Both the position numbers and the translations under genes were made by a program. 64,000 nt of DNA from Aphrophora alni. Its lineage: Eukaryota > Arthropoda > Insecta > Hemiptera > Aphrophoridae. The first letter of the stretch is position 1, and each line of letters starts with the position of its first letter. The notes beneath the pieces were generated by a model, which did no database searches, had not been told where the DNA came from, and saw only the letters and a list, made by a program, of their open reading frames with translations. This document shows, one piece after another, positions 55,650 to 64,000 of this stretch. The stretch covers positions 84,034,890 to 84,098,889 of the forward strand of contig OY740774.1 in the NCBI GenBank assembly GCA_963513935.1. The letters run 5' to 3'.

Positions 55650-56520
55650 GTAAATTTGGTTATTATAGCATACGAGGGAATGAGCTGTCTTTAATTGAAT
55701 CTTATGTATCTGATAGACTGCAAATGGTTAGAGTTTGAACAGAGATGGGATCTGCAGAGGTGTACCTCAGGGGTCTATCTTTGGACCCTTTTTATTCTCC
55801 GTGGTATATTAATGATCTGCTTAGTTTTATACCTGCTAAATGTGTTCTCTATAGGATGAAGTAGACAAAATGCCCTTGAGAGATCTGATGTCGGGTTCAA
55901 CTGTAACAACATTCAATTTATACAGGGTTTGATTGAAAATTAAGGCGGGAGATGCACAATGTGTACGGGATCAGCTAGAGTTACTTTTTTGGTTGGAAAG
56001 CTAAAGTTGTATGCTAGCCTGGATTTGGTGATTTTTCATTCTCAAATTTTTGTATGGGATAATTTTATGGGGAAACTCTACAGGAGCAGGATAAGTTTTC
56101 ATGTTGTATTAAAGTTATCACTGATCGTGAATCTTGGAGGCCACACGTTGTTGAGCTGAGTGTACTCACTTTGTTTGTTTATCTTGCATTCATTATTACG
56201 TGTGATAGAACATTTGTTTCCTTATAGTAATTATGGTACTAGAAATAATGGTTTAAGTTATGCAGACTGTGTTAGACTAAGCACATTTAATAGTTATAAA
56301 TCTCTTGGTGTAAAACTTTTTAATAGATTGCCATTTAGTGTAAGAACACTAAATTATAAAAGTTCAATTAGCATTGTCGATTGGACAATGATATTAATTA
56401 TATACAATTTTAAACTGTATTAAATATTTCATGATTCCTGTGAATTAGATCTAAGCTGACAAAGTCTATTACAAGAAATTGTTCAATGACAATAAATATT
56501 ATTATTATTATTATTATTTT
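55650..56520 (+). pseudogene. CR1/L2-like LINE pseudogene with (TTA)n tail
   Basis: At 55664-55735 the frame reads YSIRGNELSLIESYVSDRLQ then MVRV and a stop. After frameshifts at 55760-55860 come 'GVPQG'-region remnants and YINDLLSFIPAKCVLY, a reverse transcriptase segment just before the catalytic YADD, which is lost. The frame ending at 56423 carries a C-terminal tail (YSNYGTRNNGLSYADCVRLS, then SLGVKLFNRLPFSVRTL) typical of CR1/L2-type elements. A short tandem ATT run ends the element at about 56495-56518. No endonuclease domain remains. Confidence 0.65.
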
Positions 56521-56920
56521 TGATTGAAATCTGTTCACCTGATTGAGCTGTAGAACACTGTAGTTACGACAGACAGACAAAATTCCAAAAAAAAAAAACA
56601 CTTTTTTTGGGTTCAAAACAGCGAAACCGTCTTTGTACTATCTATATGTTCGAAAGTATAGTAAAAAAGAGTAGTTGAGTCTCTTTTTTGATTTGGCGAT
56701 CTATAACAAGATGTGAAGAAATTCCGGTACGGTTATGTAAGTTTTAAATTTTAAAACGTAGAAAGCTCAAATTATAGAATTTTTATGTGCAGAAACGCCA
56801 TATTTTGGTATTATAAGGTAAAATCAATCCCATCAGAAAATGGGGATTTTTTAGGGAGACTTAAAATTTCGAAATGTAAAGCCCAATCGAGTATACCTCA
56901 ATTTAAAGGTCTTGTTTTAT
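56521..56920. other. No recognisable gene
   Basis: AT-rich sequence. The 68-codon minus frame at 56410-56616 runs through the (ATT)n tail and is an artefact. Confidence 0.45.
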
Positions 56921-56924
56921 AGAA

Positions 56925-58205
56925 AACTAGCTGATGCCAGCGGCTTCGCATGCGAATATTTCAGATTCAAGATTTTTAGCTCAACCCTAATACGCTTCTA
57001 CAGACCTACTCTAAACCATGTTAAAAAATTAATAGCTCTAGGCTTCTTAGATCCAGAGATATGTTTTAGGGGTAAAAAACACCCTTGGAGTGGAACATTT
57101 TCAAAACCGTTTCTTAGTTAGCGTCTACGTACCTGCCCCAAACCATGTTGAAAAATTCATAGCTCGGCTTCTTAGATCCAGAGATATGTTTTAGGGGTAA
57201 AAAACACCCTTTGAGTGAACCATTTTGAAAACTGTTTCTTAGTAGGCGTCTACAGATCTACCCCAAACAATGTTAAAAAATTCATAGCTTTAGGCTTCTT
57301 GGATCCAGAGATATGTTTTAGGGGTAAAAAACACCATTGGAGTGGAACACTTTCAAAACCCTTTCTTAGTACGCGTCTACAGACCTACCGTAAACCATCT
57401 TAAAAAATTCATAGCCTTAGGCTTCTTAGATCCAGAGATATGTTTTAGGGGTAAAAAACACCCTTTGAGTGAACCATTTTGAAAACTGTTTCTTAGTAGG
57501 CGTCTACAGATCTACCGCAAACAATGTTAAAAAATTCATAGCTTTAGGCTTCTTGGATCCAAAGATATGCTTTAGGGGTAAAAAACACCATTGGAGTGGA
57601 ACATTTTCAAAACCCTTTCTTAGTATGCGTCTACAAACCTACCCCAAACCATGTTGAAAAATTCATAGCCTTAGGCTTCTTGGATCCAGAGATATGTTTA
57701 AGGGGTAAAAACACCCTATAAGTAGAACATTTTCAAAATCCTTTCTTAGTACGCGTCTACAGACCTACCCCAATCCATGTTAAAAAATTCATAGCTTTAG
57801 TCTTCTTGGATCCACAGATATGCTTTAGGGGTAAAAATAACCCTTGGAGTGGAACATTTTCAAAACCCTTTCTTAGTGCGTGTCTACAGACCTACCCCAA
57901 ACCATGTTAAATAAAATCATAGCCCTAGGCTTCTTGGATCCAGAGATATGTTTAAGGTGTAAAAACGCCCTTTAAGTGGAACATTTTCAAAACCCTTTCT
58001 TAGTGCGCGTCTACAGACCTACCCCAAACCATGTTAAAAAAATCATAGCTTTAGTCTTCTTGGATCCAGAGATATGTTTTAGGGATAAAACACCCTTGTA
58101 GTGGAACATTTTCAAAACCCTTTCTTAGTAAGCGTCTACAGACCTACCCCAAACTATGTTAAAAAATTCATAGCTTTAGGCTTCTTGGATCCAGAGATTT
58201 CGTGA
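56925..58205 (+). repeat. 127-bp tandem array, about ten units
   Basis: The GCGTCTACAGACCTACC landmark recurs near 56990, 57121, 57246, 57373, 57500, 57628, 57753, 57879, 58007 and 58132 (125-131 bp). Each unit has 'aaccatgttaaaaaattcat', 'ggcttcttggatccagagat' and 'tggaacattttcaaaaccc'. The array is preceded by AACTAGCTGATGCCAGCGGC followed by TTCGC, a motif I associate with a widespread arthropod repeat. It ends GATCAGTCAGTGAGTTTTG, then (TA)n. The three 62-69 codon frames here are not genes. Confidence 0.9.
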
Positions 58206-58223
58206 TCAGTCAGTGAGTTTTGA

Positions 58224-58225
<2 letters not shown>

Positions 58226-58287
<62 letters not shown>
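58226..58287. repeat. (TA)n microsatellite
   Basis: About 60 bp of perfect TA directly after the array's terminal 'cagtgagttttgact'. It could extrude as a cruciform and is likely length-polymorphic. Confidence 0.95.
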
Positions 58288-58288
<1 letters not shown>

Positions 58289-58309
58289 CTGCGGAAATTA
58301 GAGTTCGTT

Positions 58310-58410
58310 TTTGATACGAAAGAGAAGGGATCTAACCCAGGATTAAATAAAATAGGTGTAGATACAGCCTTGAAATTGCCACGTCTGTACTCACTATATC
58401 GAGCCCCTGA
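58310..58410 (-). repeat. R2 fragment, reversed
   Basis: 'gaagggatctaacccaggat', 'aggtgtagatacagccttga' and 'actatatcgagcccctga' are reversed R2 phrases. Confidence 0.55.
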
Positions 58411-59035
58411 TGTTAACTTCGCCCATATACCATTTCTGTGTTGTGCTACCTTCTACTTGCCAATTTATGAACAGTCTTTTAAATATGTGCAAGCGAAAAT
58501 TCTCTATTTCTCGTTTCGGACAGATTAAATTTGGGGGAATATTCCGTTAAAGGTTTAATGTTGCAAAATTATTCTAATGCATAGGATCTCTGCACACTTT
58601 ATGGTCTTCCCCACGAGGTTTGTCGCAGTAACTACAAAACGTGCTAATGTTTGTTTTCATAGAATGGTTCCAAGTGATTATGTATTCACAACACAACCTC
58701 AATGATCAGACGGAAAGTAATTATGAAGGTGCTATTCATCAGTAACTTGGCGGCAGTATGAAGTACGTCAAGTGACTGTATAATAAGGCAATTACTTCCT
58801 GTTGGTATTTATTTCTTCCTTACATGGGTTGAATCTACTGATACACGCTTGGCGATCTGCCTTCTTGTATATGGGTCGTCACGGTGAAGCCCGAACTATC
58901 TTGTGTGCTAAGTATGTCCCCCGAGATGTGCATCGGTTTTCTGTAGCTCAAACAAATGGACAATTACATCCGGATTGTATTTTTTATAATTTACATTTTC
59001 ACCAAAATTTGTATCTTTTTCGGAATTTCAACCCC

Positions 59036-59071
<36 letters not shown>

Positions 59072-59315
59072 CGAACCCCTTTCTTTCATTTGTAACAAAA
59101 CGATGTTCTCAATTGAACATTAGTCAGGAAATGGGGGTTATAACCAAATATCAAAAAACTCTAGAAATTAATGTTGCTGATTCCATGGTTTTATTGCGTT
59201 TGACTTCCTATTGAGATTGGTAGGACATTGATTAAGGAAATAAACAAAGAAGGAAGTAAAGAAAGAACAAAGTTGTTGTGACATTGGTTATGCGCGTTAA
59301 CTACATATGCACAGA
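58411..59315. other. No recognised gene; long poly-T tract
   Basis: The 97-codon frame at 58802-59095 has no recognised domain and ends in about 30 T (59038-59068), read as polyphenylalanine. The T-run could be the A-tail of a minus-strand retrocopy, but no retrocopy sequence was identified to its left. Confidence 0.4.
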
Positions 59316-59566
59316 TATATAAAGGGTGTCACAAAACACCTTAGCGATATACAGGATTATAATTATATATTCAAATAAATTAAAACTGTCCTGGTAACTT
59401 ATCTTCGAATTCAAGTCGCAAACCGCCATTTTTTTTTTTTTTTCCTTCTACAAAATCTCACTGTTACTCCAAGAATAGATAAGATATTGATCTCAAATTT
59501 AGTACAAGCATTTTATATGTTAAAATTTACAAGTGTACCAAACACAATACCCTACAGATAAATGTT

Positions 59567-59776
59567 AAGCTTGACTTGTGAGATAATATTAGATAGAATA
59601 AAACTCGGACACAAGATCTCAACAAAATTAGGTTTACTTAATCAAACGCGTTTCAACGACAAAGTCGCCATCCAAAAATCGTAGCGCCTGAGGATGGCGA
59701 CTTTGTCGTTGAAACGCGTTTGATTAAGTAAACGTAATTTTTGTGAGAACTTTTGTTCCAGTTTTATTCAATCCAA
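59567..59776. mobile_element. C-family foldback element, second copy
   Basis: The arms 59567-59673 and 59690-59776 contain 'gatagaataaaactcg', 'taggtttacttaatcaaacg' and 'cgtttcaacgacaaagtcgc' and their mirror. The two arms meet almost directly (short spacer 'ccaaaaatcgtagcgcc'). Confidence 0.7.
59688..59728 (+). ncRNA. Hammerhead-like motif, C family, stem I lost
   Basis: CUGAGGA (59688-59694), an extra U, GGCGAC-UUU-GUCGUU, GAAA, CGCG, UU and UGAU are all present. The 5' flank is GCGC, which cannot pair with UGAU, so stem I was destroyed when the arms were joined. Probably inactive. Confidence 0.45.
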
Positions 59777-60048
59777 CAAATACTTTATTTTAATAATTTT
59801 CAAAATGGCGGCAGTTTAAAACTTTTAACGTCGAAAATCTTCAAAACAGTTAACTTTAAAAAAAAATGTTGTAAACTGTTGTCATTTTGAAAATTATAAA
59901 AAAAAGTATTTGTGTTTTTGATACACTTATAAAAACGTTTATATCAAATTTGAATATTAAATGTTGAGCTTGACTTATGAGAAAAACTATACAGTATAAC
60001 AAACACACAGAACACAATTCTCATAAAAAAAAAAAAAAATACGCCCAA

Positions 60049-60102
60049 GTATAGACGCGTTTCAACGACAAGGTCGTCCTCTTCAGTGATACACCAGCCA
60101 CA
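60049..60102 (-). ncRNA. Hammerhead-ribozyme-like motif, J family (left arm)
   Basis: Inverted copy of the motif at 60157-60200, with the same core boxes and stems. Confidence 0.55.
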
Positions 60103-60156
60103 CCAACGAAACCACAACTACCACAATTGAGTTGTGGTTTGGTTGGTGTGGCTGGT

Positions 60157-60200
60157 GTATCACTGAAGAGGACGACCTTGTCGTTGAAACGCGTCTATAC
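60157..60200 (+). ncRNA. Hammerhead-ribozyme-like motif, J family (right arm)
   Basis: GUAU-C-A (60157-60162) can pair with U-AUAC (60196-60200) with one bulged C as stem I. CUGAAGA is at 60163-60169, with an extra G at 60170. Stem II is GACGAC/GUCGUU around CUU. GAAA is at 60186-60189, CGCG is stem III, then UC. Predicted cleavage is after 60195. Relative to the C family, a G-U pair in stem II is replaced by A-U, a compensating change. Confidence 0.6.
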
Positions 60201-60529
60201 TTGGGCGTATTTTTTTTATGAGAATTGTGTTCTGTGTGTTTGTTATACTGTAGCCTATATCAAATTTGAACTCAATTTCTTATTCATTTCTGGAGATGCA
60301 GTGAGTTTTTGTAAGACAATAAAATGGTGGATTGCGATTAAACTAAAGCGAATTGAAAAAAAATACTGAACTTTAAATTTATTTTTCGATATTTTAAATA
60401 CGATCCTGTATAGCGCGCTAATGTTTTTGTGACACCCTATACCACCTAACCTAACCTGCTCTTAATGATTCTTGGTAAACTTAGTATTAACAACATCATT
60501 TTGTGACAAATGAAAGGAATTACTTAATT

Positions 60530-61130
60530 TTGTACTGCCATTTTAAGGAGCTGCCATTTTGTACTGGGTTGAGATAGAAAGCTCTAGATTCTACTGTTCT
60601 TCTTTTTTAATCAAGGACTTTAAAATGATGTGTCACTTAATGGGTCTTTATATTTAAAAATTTTGAGCTGCCCCCAAAAATCCCATTTTGGGGAAATGAG
60701 CAAAGTTGTAATAGTGACTAAAACGTTCACTTTTATTTCCTAGAAAGGTGTCCTGACTTTCATTTTTCTATCTTTATCCATTTAAAATTTAACAGGGTGT
60801 ATCCATACTTTTGACTCACAGGTGCCTCAATGAAGTTTTACTTAATTTCAATGAGCTGCCATTTCGCACTGGGTTGAGATAGAAAGCTCTAGTTTCCACT
60901 GTTCTTCTTCTTTAATCAAGGACTTTAAAATGAGGTGTCACTTAATGGGGCTTTATATTTAAAAATTTTGAGCTGCCCCCCAAAAATCCCATTTTGGGGA
61001 AATGGGCAAAGTTGTAATAGTGGCTAAAAAGTTCACTTTTATTTCCTAGAAAGGTGTTCTGAGTTTCATTTTTCTATTTTTATCCATTTAAAATTTAACG
61101 GGGTGTATCCATACTTTTGACTCACACTGT
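60530..61130 (+). repeat. 305-bp tandem duplication
   Basis: GAGCTGCCATTT starts copies at 60548 and 60853. Both carry 'gggttgagatagaaagctct', 'aatcccattttggggaaatg', 'ttcctagaaaggtgt' and 'gtatccatacttttgactca'. Copy identity is roughly 93-95% by eye. The CACTGTATA near 61129 may be an element end. Confidence 0.85.
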
Positions 61131-61295
61131 ATATAAAATTCAGTCTTTACCCCAAGGTCATTTTTTGTTACCGCTATATTTTTCCTATACGTGGGACAAT
61201 GCACAGTTTGAAATATATCGGATTTATCGTCTTGTCTGTTTGTATTGGTTGTGAAATAATTAGCGTCCTTGGTTTTTAACTACGGATCTATAAAT
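61131..61295 (-). repeat. R3 fragment, reversed
   Basis: 'ttaccgctatatttttccta', 'tgggacaatgcacagtt' and 'ccttggtttttaactacgga' are reversed R3 phrases. Confidence 0.55.
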
Positions 61296-61467
61296 CGAAA
61301 TGAAACTGTTATTAAAATATTGTTGTTCACATCTCGTGTTTAATTCAACTTGTACCACATTAAATTAGATAAAAATTTACAGATTTCAATTCTGCATGTT
61401 GACCAACTTTATGTCTCTACAAAGACAAATAGCGAAGTTATTGTTAAAAATATAATTTCAAACCCAT

Positions 61468-62085
61468 TTTTTATTTTTTTAAATTTTTTTAAACTGAGTA
61501 CAAACCCATCTAGTAATTTACATTTATAAAATATACACTTTGAGGGAAAATAACCTATTGGTCATTACTCCCTTAGTGTTTAAAGTCCATTAAGTCCAAT
61601 GGTTTTATTCGTTTCAGTCTTCTTATTAAACCAGTTGTATCCATCAATCTGCGTATCTCCGGATGCTCATGTTGTTCAATGCGTTGTCTGTGCTTGCTTT
61701 TTTATTTCTTCTCTAAACGTATCTATTTTCAAATCCCTATGCAAGTTGTCATTTCTTATATACCATGGTGCATCAACAATACATCGGAGCACCTTATTTT
61801 GAAAGTTTTGTATGTTTTTTTATGCTAGACTTCTTTGTACAACCCCAAAGCTGTAATCCGTAGGTCCACACCGGTTTTAAGACTTGCTTGTATATGAGCA
61901 TTTTGTTATGGATTGATAATTGGGAATTCCTTCCCCAGAAGCCAATACATATTTCTGAATTTTAATTTTAACTCTTGAATTTTCTTTTTAACGTGTTCCT
62001 TCCATTTCAATTTCACGTCCAACAAAGTCATTCCCAGGTATTTCAAACCCTGACGTCTCAAGAAATGTAATAGTTAGCTTATTAT
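61468..62085 (-). pseudogene. Jockey-like LINE: reverse transcriptase C-terminal region and 3' end
   Basis: The minus strand from about 62060 reads VKYLGMTLLDVKLKWKEHVK, then KKIQELKLKFRNMYWLLGKE. After a stop and frameshift come LKPVWTYGLQLWGCTKKSSI and then FQNKVLRCIVDAPWYIRNDN, with LHRDLKI. After another shift it ends LIRRLKRIKPLDLMDFKH and a stop. This is the thumb and C-terminal part of a Jockey-type reverse transcriptase ORF. The 3' UTR runs to 61490 and an A-rich tail (T-rich on plus) to 61468. At least three frameshifts make it dead. The 67-codon plus frame at 61599 is a shadow. Homologues in the window are at 6151-6600 and 50965-51135. Confidence 0.8.
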
Positions 62086-62089
62086 TGTT

Positions 62090-64000
62090 TGCTTTACTGT
62101 TCTGAAGCTTTCACTTAACAGTTTTATACTTTTATCACTCGTTAGGCTATACCGACACGAATGTATCAAATGGAGGAGGCTCGTTCACACATTTACAGCC
62201 TTGAAAATCTTTTGTCAACGTCTAGAACGAGTTTCAGAAAACCTGTTTAACATTATTTGTTTTAAAGAAACCTAATCTACTGGGTAAGACCCCTTAATCC
62301 ACCAATACAATTTAACATTTCCTACAAGACCCAAAAAACTACTTTAGAGCATTACATTTAGAGGATTTGCTTGTTTTAGATTGTTGACGGGGCTGGGTAA
62401 GTACGACGATGGAGTCCTAAATTGGATCGATAAAAGTTTATTCCAATCCTGCGATATTCGGCCTTCAAAAACTGTTTTATGAGGATAGAAAACATGTTTA
62501 TTTTTGTGCTATAACAGTTAGCTTGTAAATGCATTTCTAGAGACATGATAAAGTGTGTGCATCTTGCAACTCGTTAATCAATATGACAGAATGTTACAAC
62601 AGACGAGTTGGCGGTTTGATATGGACGTAGGAGATCTTGTATAGGCGGAACTGTTTCAAAATAAACAGGTTCAGACACAACCGGGAAGGAATTTCTTTAT
62701 TATGAAGTCAATACGATGTGACGTTCCATCTTACATTTTAATAAAAAGTGCATAAAATACCCATTCACAATACCATATACTCTAAAAATGGCAAGTAGAA
62801 TTCACCAGAAAGGTAGACATTGTTTTTTTAATTCACTGAAAATAGTGATATTATTCAAAACGTAACTTCTGATATATCATTTTTTACATGAAAGGTATAT
62901 TTAATTGATCTAAGTAAAATAAAAAGGAAAAAAAAAAGTTGAATATAAAAAGTTTGAGTTAGGTTTATGTTAGGAATAAAGGAAAGTACTGTAACCGAAG
63001 TTACAAAATAGCATGTTTATAAACACTATAAAATAAAAAAATTGTAATATTTTTTAAGATATAAAAATTTTGTATTGTATAGTTGTGAATAAAAGTGTGT
63101 AAAAAATATCTAAATTTGAAAACCTTTATTCGAAAAAAAAAAAATATGAAAAAAGTACAATATAGTTAAAAAGTTAGTCTTATTTAGAAGAATTCAGCAA
63201 AAATAATTATTTGATCTAAAACCCAACTCGTAATATACCATTATTAAAAAAAAAGATAGAAAAAAGAAAGAAAAAAAAGTACATAGAATGAACTGTGAAT
63301 TAAAAAAAATTGCAGAATCATATATTTTAGAGTCTGGTAGTCTCGACTGAGAAAATTGTCTCAAAAATTTGAACGAAAAGATCCCCAACAAATTTCTTTA
63401 AAATAACAGACTTTTTTACACTATTCAAACACTTATAATAGTTGCATAATATAGTAAAGTTGTGAAGAGAAACCTGTTTAAACAAAAGAATAAATAAATC
63501 ACAACATAATAAACACACAAAACAATAACCTGAAATGCACTAAACACGCTTATACTATCACCACGAATCATGTCTTTTGAGTGATAGTCAACAGGAGAGG
63601 AAGAGTATCGCGCGGTTGTCAATAGCTCCCTGCACGAGGCTAACTGCCGAGTGAGGCTACCGACGTTTTACAATGCTAATAGAGTTGCGTAAATAAGTAA
63701 TTTTATTTTGTTTGCGTTTTTTTTTTGTTTTTTGTCTTAACTGATACATTAAAATTAATTATGTCAACGGTATTGACATATTTATTTTTTGAACATTTTT
63801 TGTTTTAGCGGTAATAATTATTTCCCTTGTAATAATAGTAATCACTCGGTACAAAAATAAATATTATTTGTAATTGAAGTTTTTCTTCCAATTTAAGAGA
63901 AAAGATTTATTACATTTATTTATTTAGTCGGAAAAATAATTTTTTTTTGAGAAATCTCTAATGATTTGTTTACAAGGAAGGAAAACAGTTACGTGTGTAT
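62090..64000. other. No recognisable gene
   Basis: AT-rich, K/N/F-rich chance frames on both strands, none with a domain. A GC-richer patch at 63595-63670 ('cgcgcggttgtcaatagctc', 'cgaggctaactgccgagtga') might be a promoter or exon edge of a gene beyond the window, but nothing in the sequence proves this. Confidence 0.4.

Larger units (their letters stand above)
59988..60253. mobile_element. J-family foldback element with two hammerhead-like motifs
   Basis: The arms 59988-60118 and 60124-60253 ('atacagtataacaaacacac', 'cacaattctcataaaa', 'cgcccaagtatagacgcg', 'ccagccacaccaac') mirror each other almost perfectly. A poly-A run (60025-60039) on the left faces a shorter T-run on the right. The 80-codon frame at 60127-60369 is an artefact. 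Confidence 0.75.
59323..60438. mobile_element. TIR element (1.1 kb) hosting two ribozyme-bearing foldbacks
   Basis: The left end AGGGTGTCACAAAACACCTT, followed by AGCG, is mirrored by CGCTAATGTTTTTGTGACACCCT at the right. The inner word 'tatacagg' also pairs, giving TIRs of about 35 bp. The interior has 'aaaatggcggcagtttaaaa'. Nested inside are the foldbacks 59567-59776 and 59988-60253. It has no transposase. A CCTAACCTAACC block (60453-60464) follows on the right. Confidence 0.6.

Noticed and set aside
58802..59095. 97-codon frame as a gene
   Set aside because: No recognisable domain, ends in a poly-T run read as polyphenylalanine, and has no conserved copy.
1..64000. tRNA, rRNA or snRNA genes
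   Set aside because: I looked for tRNA B-box (GGTTCGANTCC) and rRNA-like stretches on both strands. Only partial chance words (for example near 22415) were found.

Overview
The window is AT-rich, non-coding, repeat-dense eukaryotic DNA. I see no intact host gene, no rRNA or tRNA gene, and no bacterial-style gene organisation. Several things point to an arthropod, most likely an insect with a large transposon-rich genome. These are degraded mariner/Tc1-type transposases of insect type, Jockey-like and CR1/L2-like LINE remnants, Penelope-like (PLE) GIY-YIG remnants, PIF/Harbinger and hAT non-autonomous elements, many TA-flanked elements with CAGGGTG ends, and short TTAGG-type blocks. I cannot name the species.

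Layout. 1-6.8 kb: dispersed repeats, a transposase N-terminal relic (minus strand), a hAT element with 8-bp duplications, a broken mariner-type transposase, and a 5'-truncated Jockey-like LINE whose 5' end folds back on itself. 6.9-17.4 kb: a foldback element with a hammerhead-like motif, a dispersed element carrying a 47-aa ORF, a 1-kb foldback, diverged about 320-bp repeats, a PLE GIY-YIG relic and a second long foldback. 17.4-31 kb: an element seen here as one copy and amplified into a satellite at 37-40 kb, a 1.1-kb TA-flanked element, a 95-bp satellite, a perfect 112-bp-arm palindrome carrying two ribozyme-like motifs, a Harbinger element and another transposase relic. 31.5-33.6 kb: a degenerate (TGAN)n tract that has received a PLE fragment and a second ribozyme-bearing palindrome. 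36.4-42.3 kb: four tandem arrays (35, 128, 156 and 216 bp). 42-56.5 kb: dispersed repeats, a DDE transposon with TIRs of about 250 bp, a solitary hammerhead-like motif, a second copy of the 47-aa-ORF element and a CR1/L2-like LINE. 56.9-64 kb: a 127-bp array ending in (TA)n, a TIR element hosting two ribozyme-bearing foldbacks, a 305-bp duplication, and a minus-strand Jockey-like LINE.

Main point. At least six different sequences, mostly in inverted-repeat elements, can be folded as small hammerhead ribozymes: a CUGANGA box, a stem II whose sequence differs between families while its pairing is kept, GAAA, a 4-6 nt self-complementary stem III, then UH. Short stem I pairing is present in most. 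One lies in an element that also encodes a PLE GIY-YIG endonuclease, and hammerheads are already known from PLE terminal repeats, so I infer that the palindromes are PLE-derived. All of them carry one extra nucleotide between CUGANGA and stem II. No folding, cleavage test or database search was run; every such claim rests on reading the sequence.
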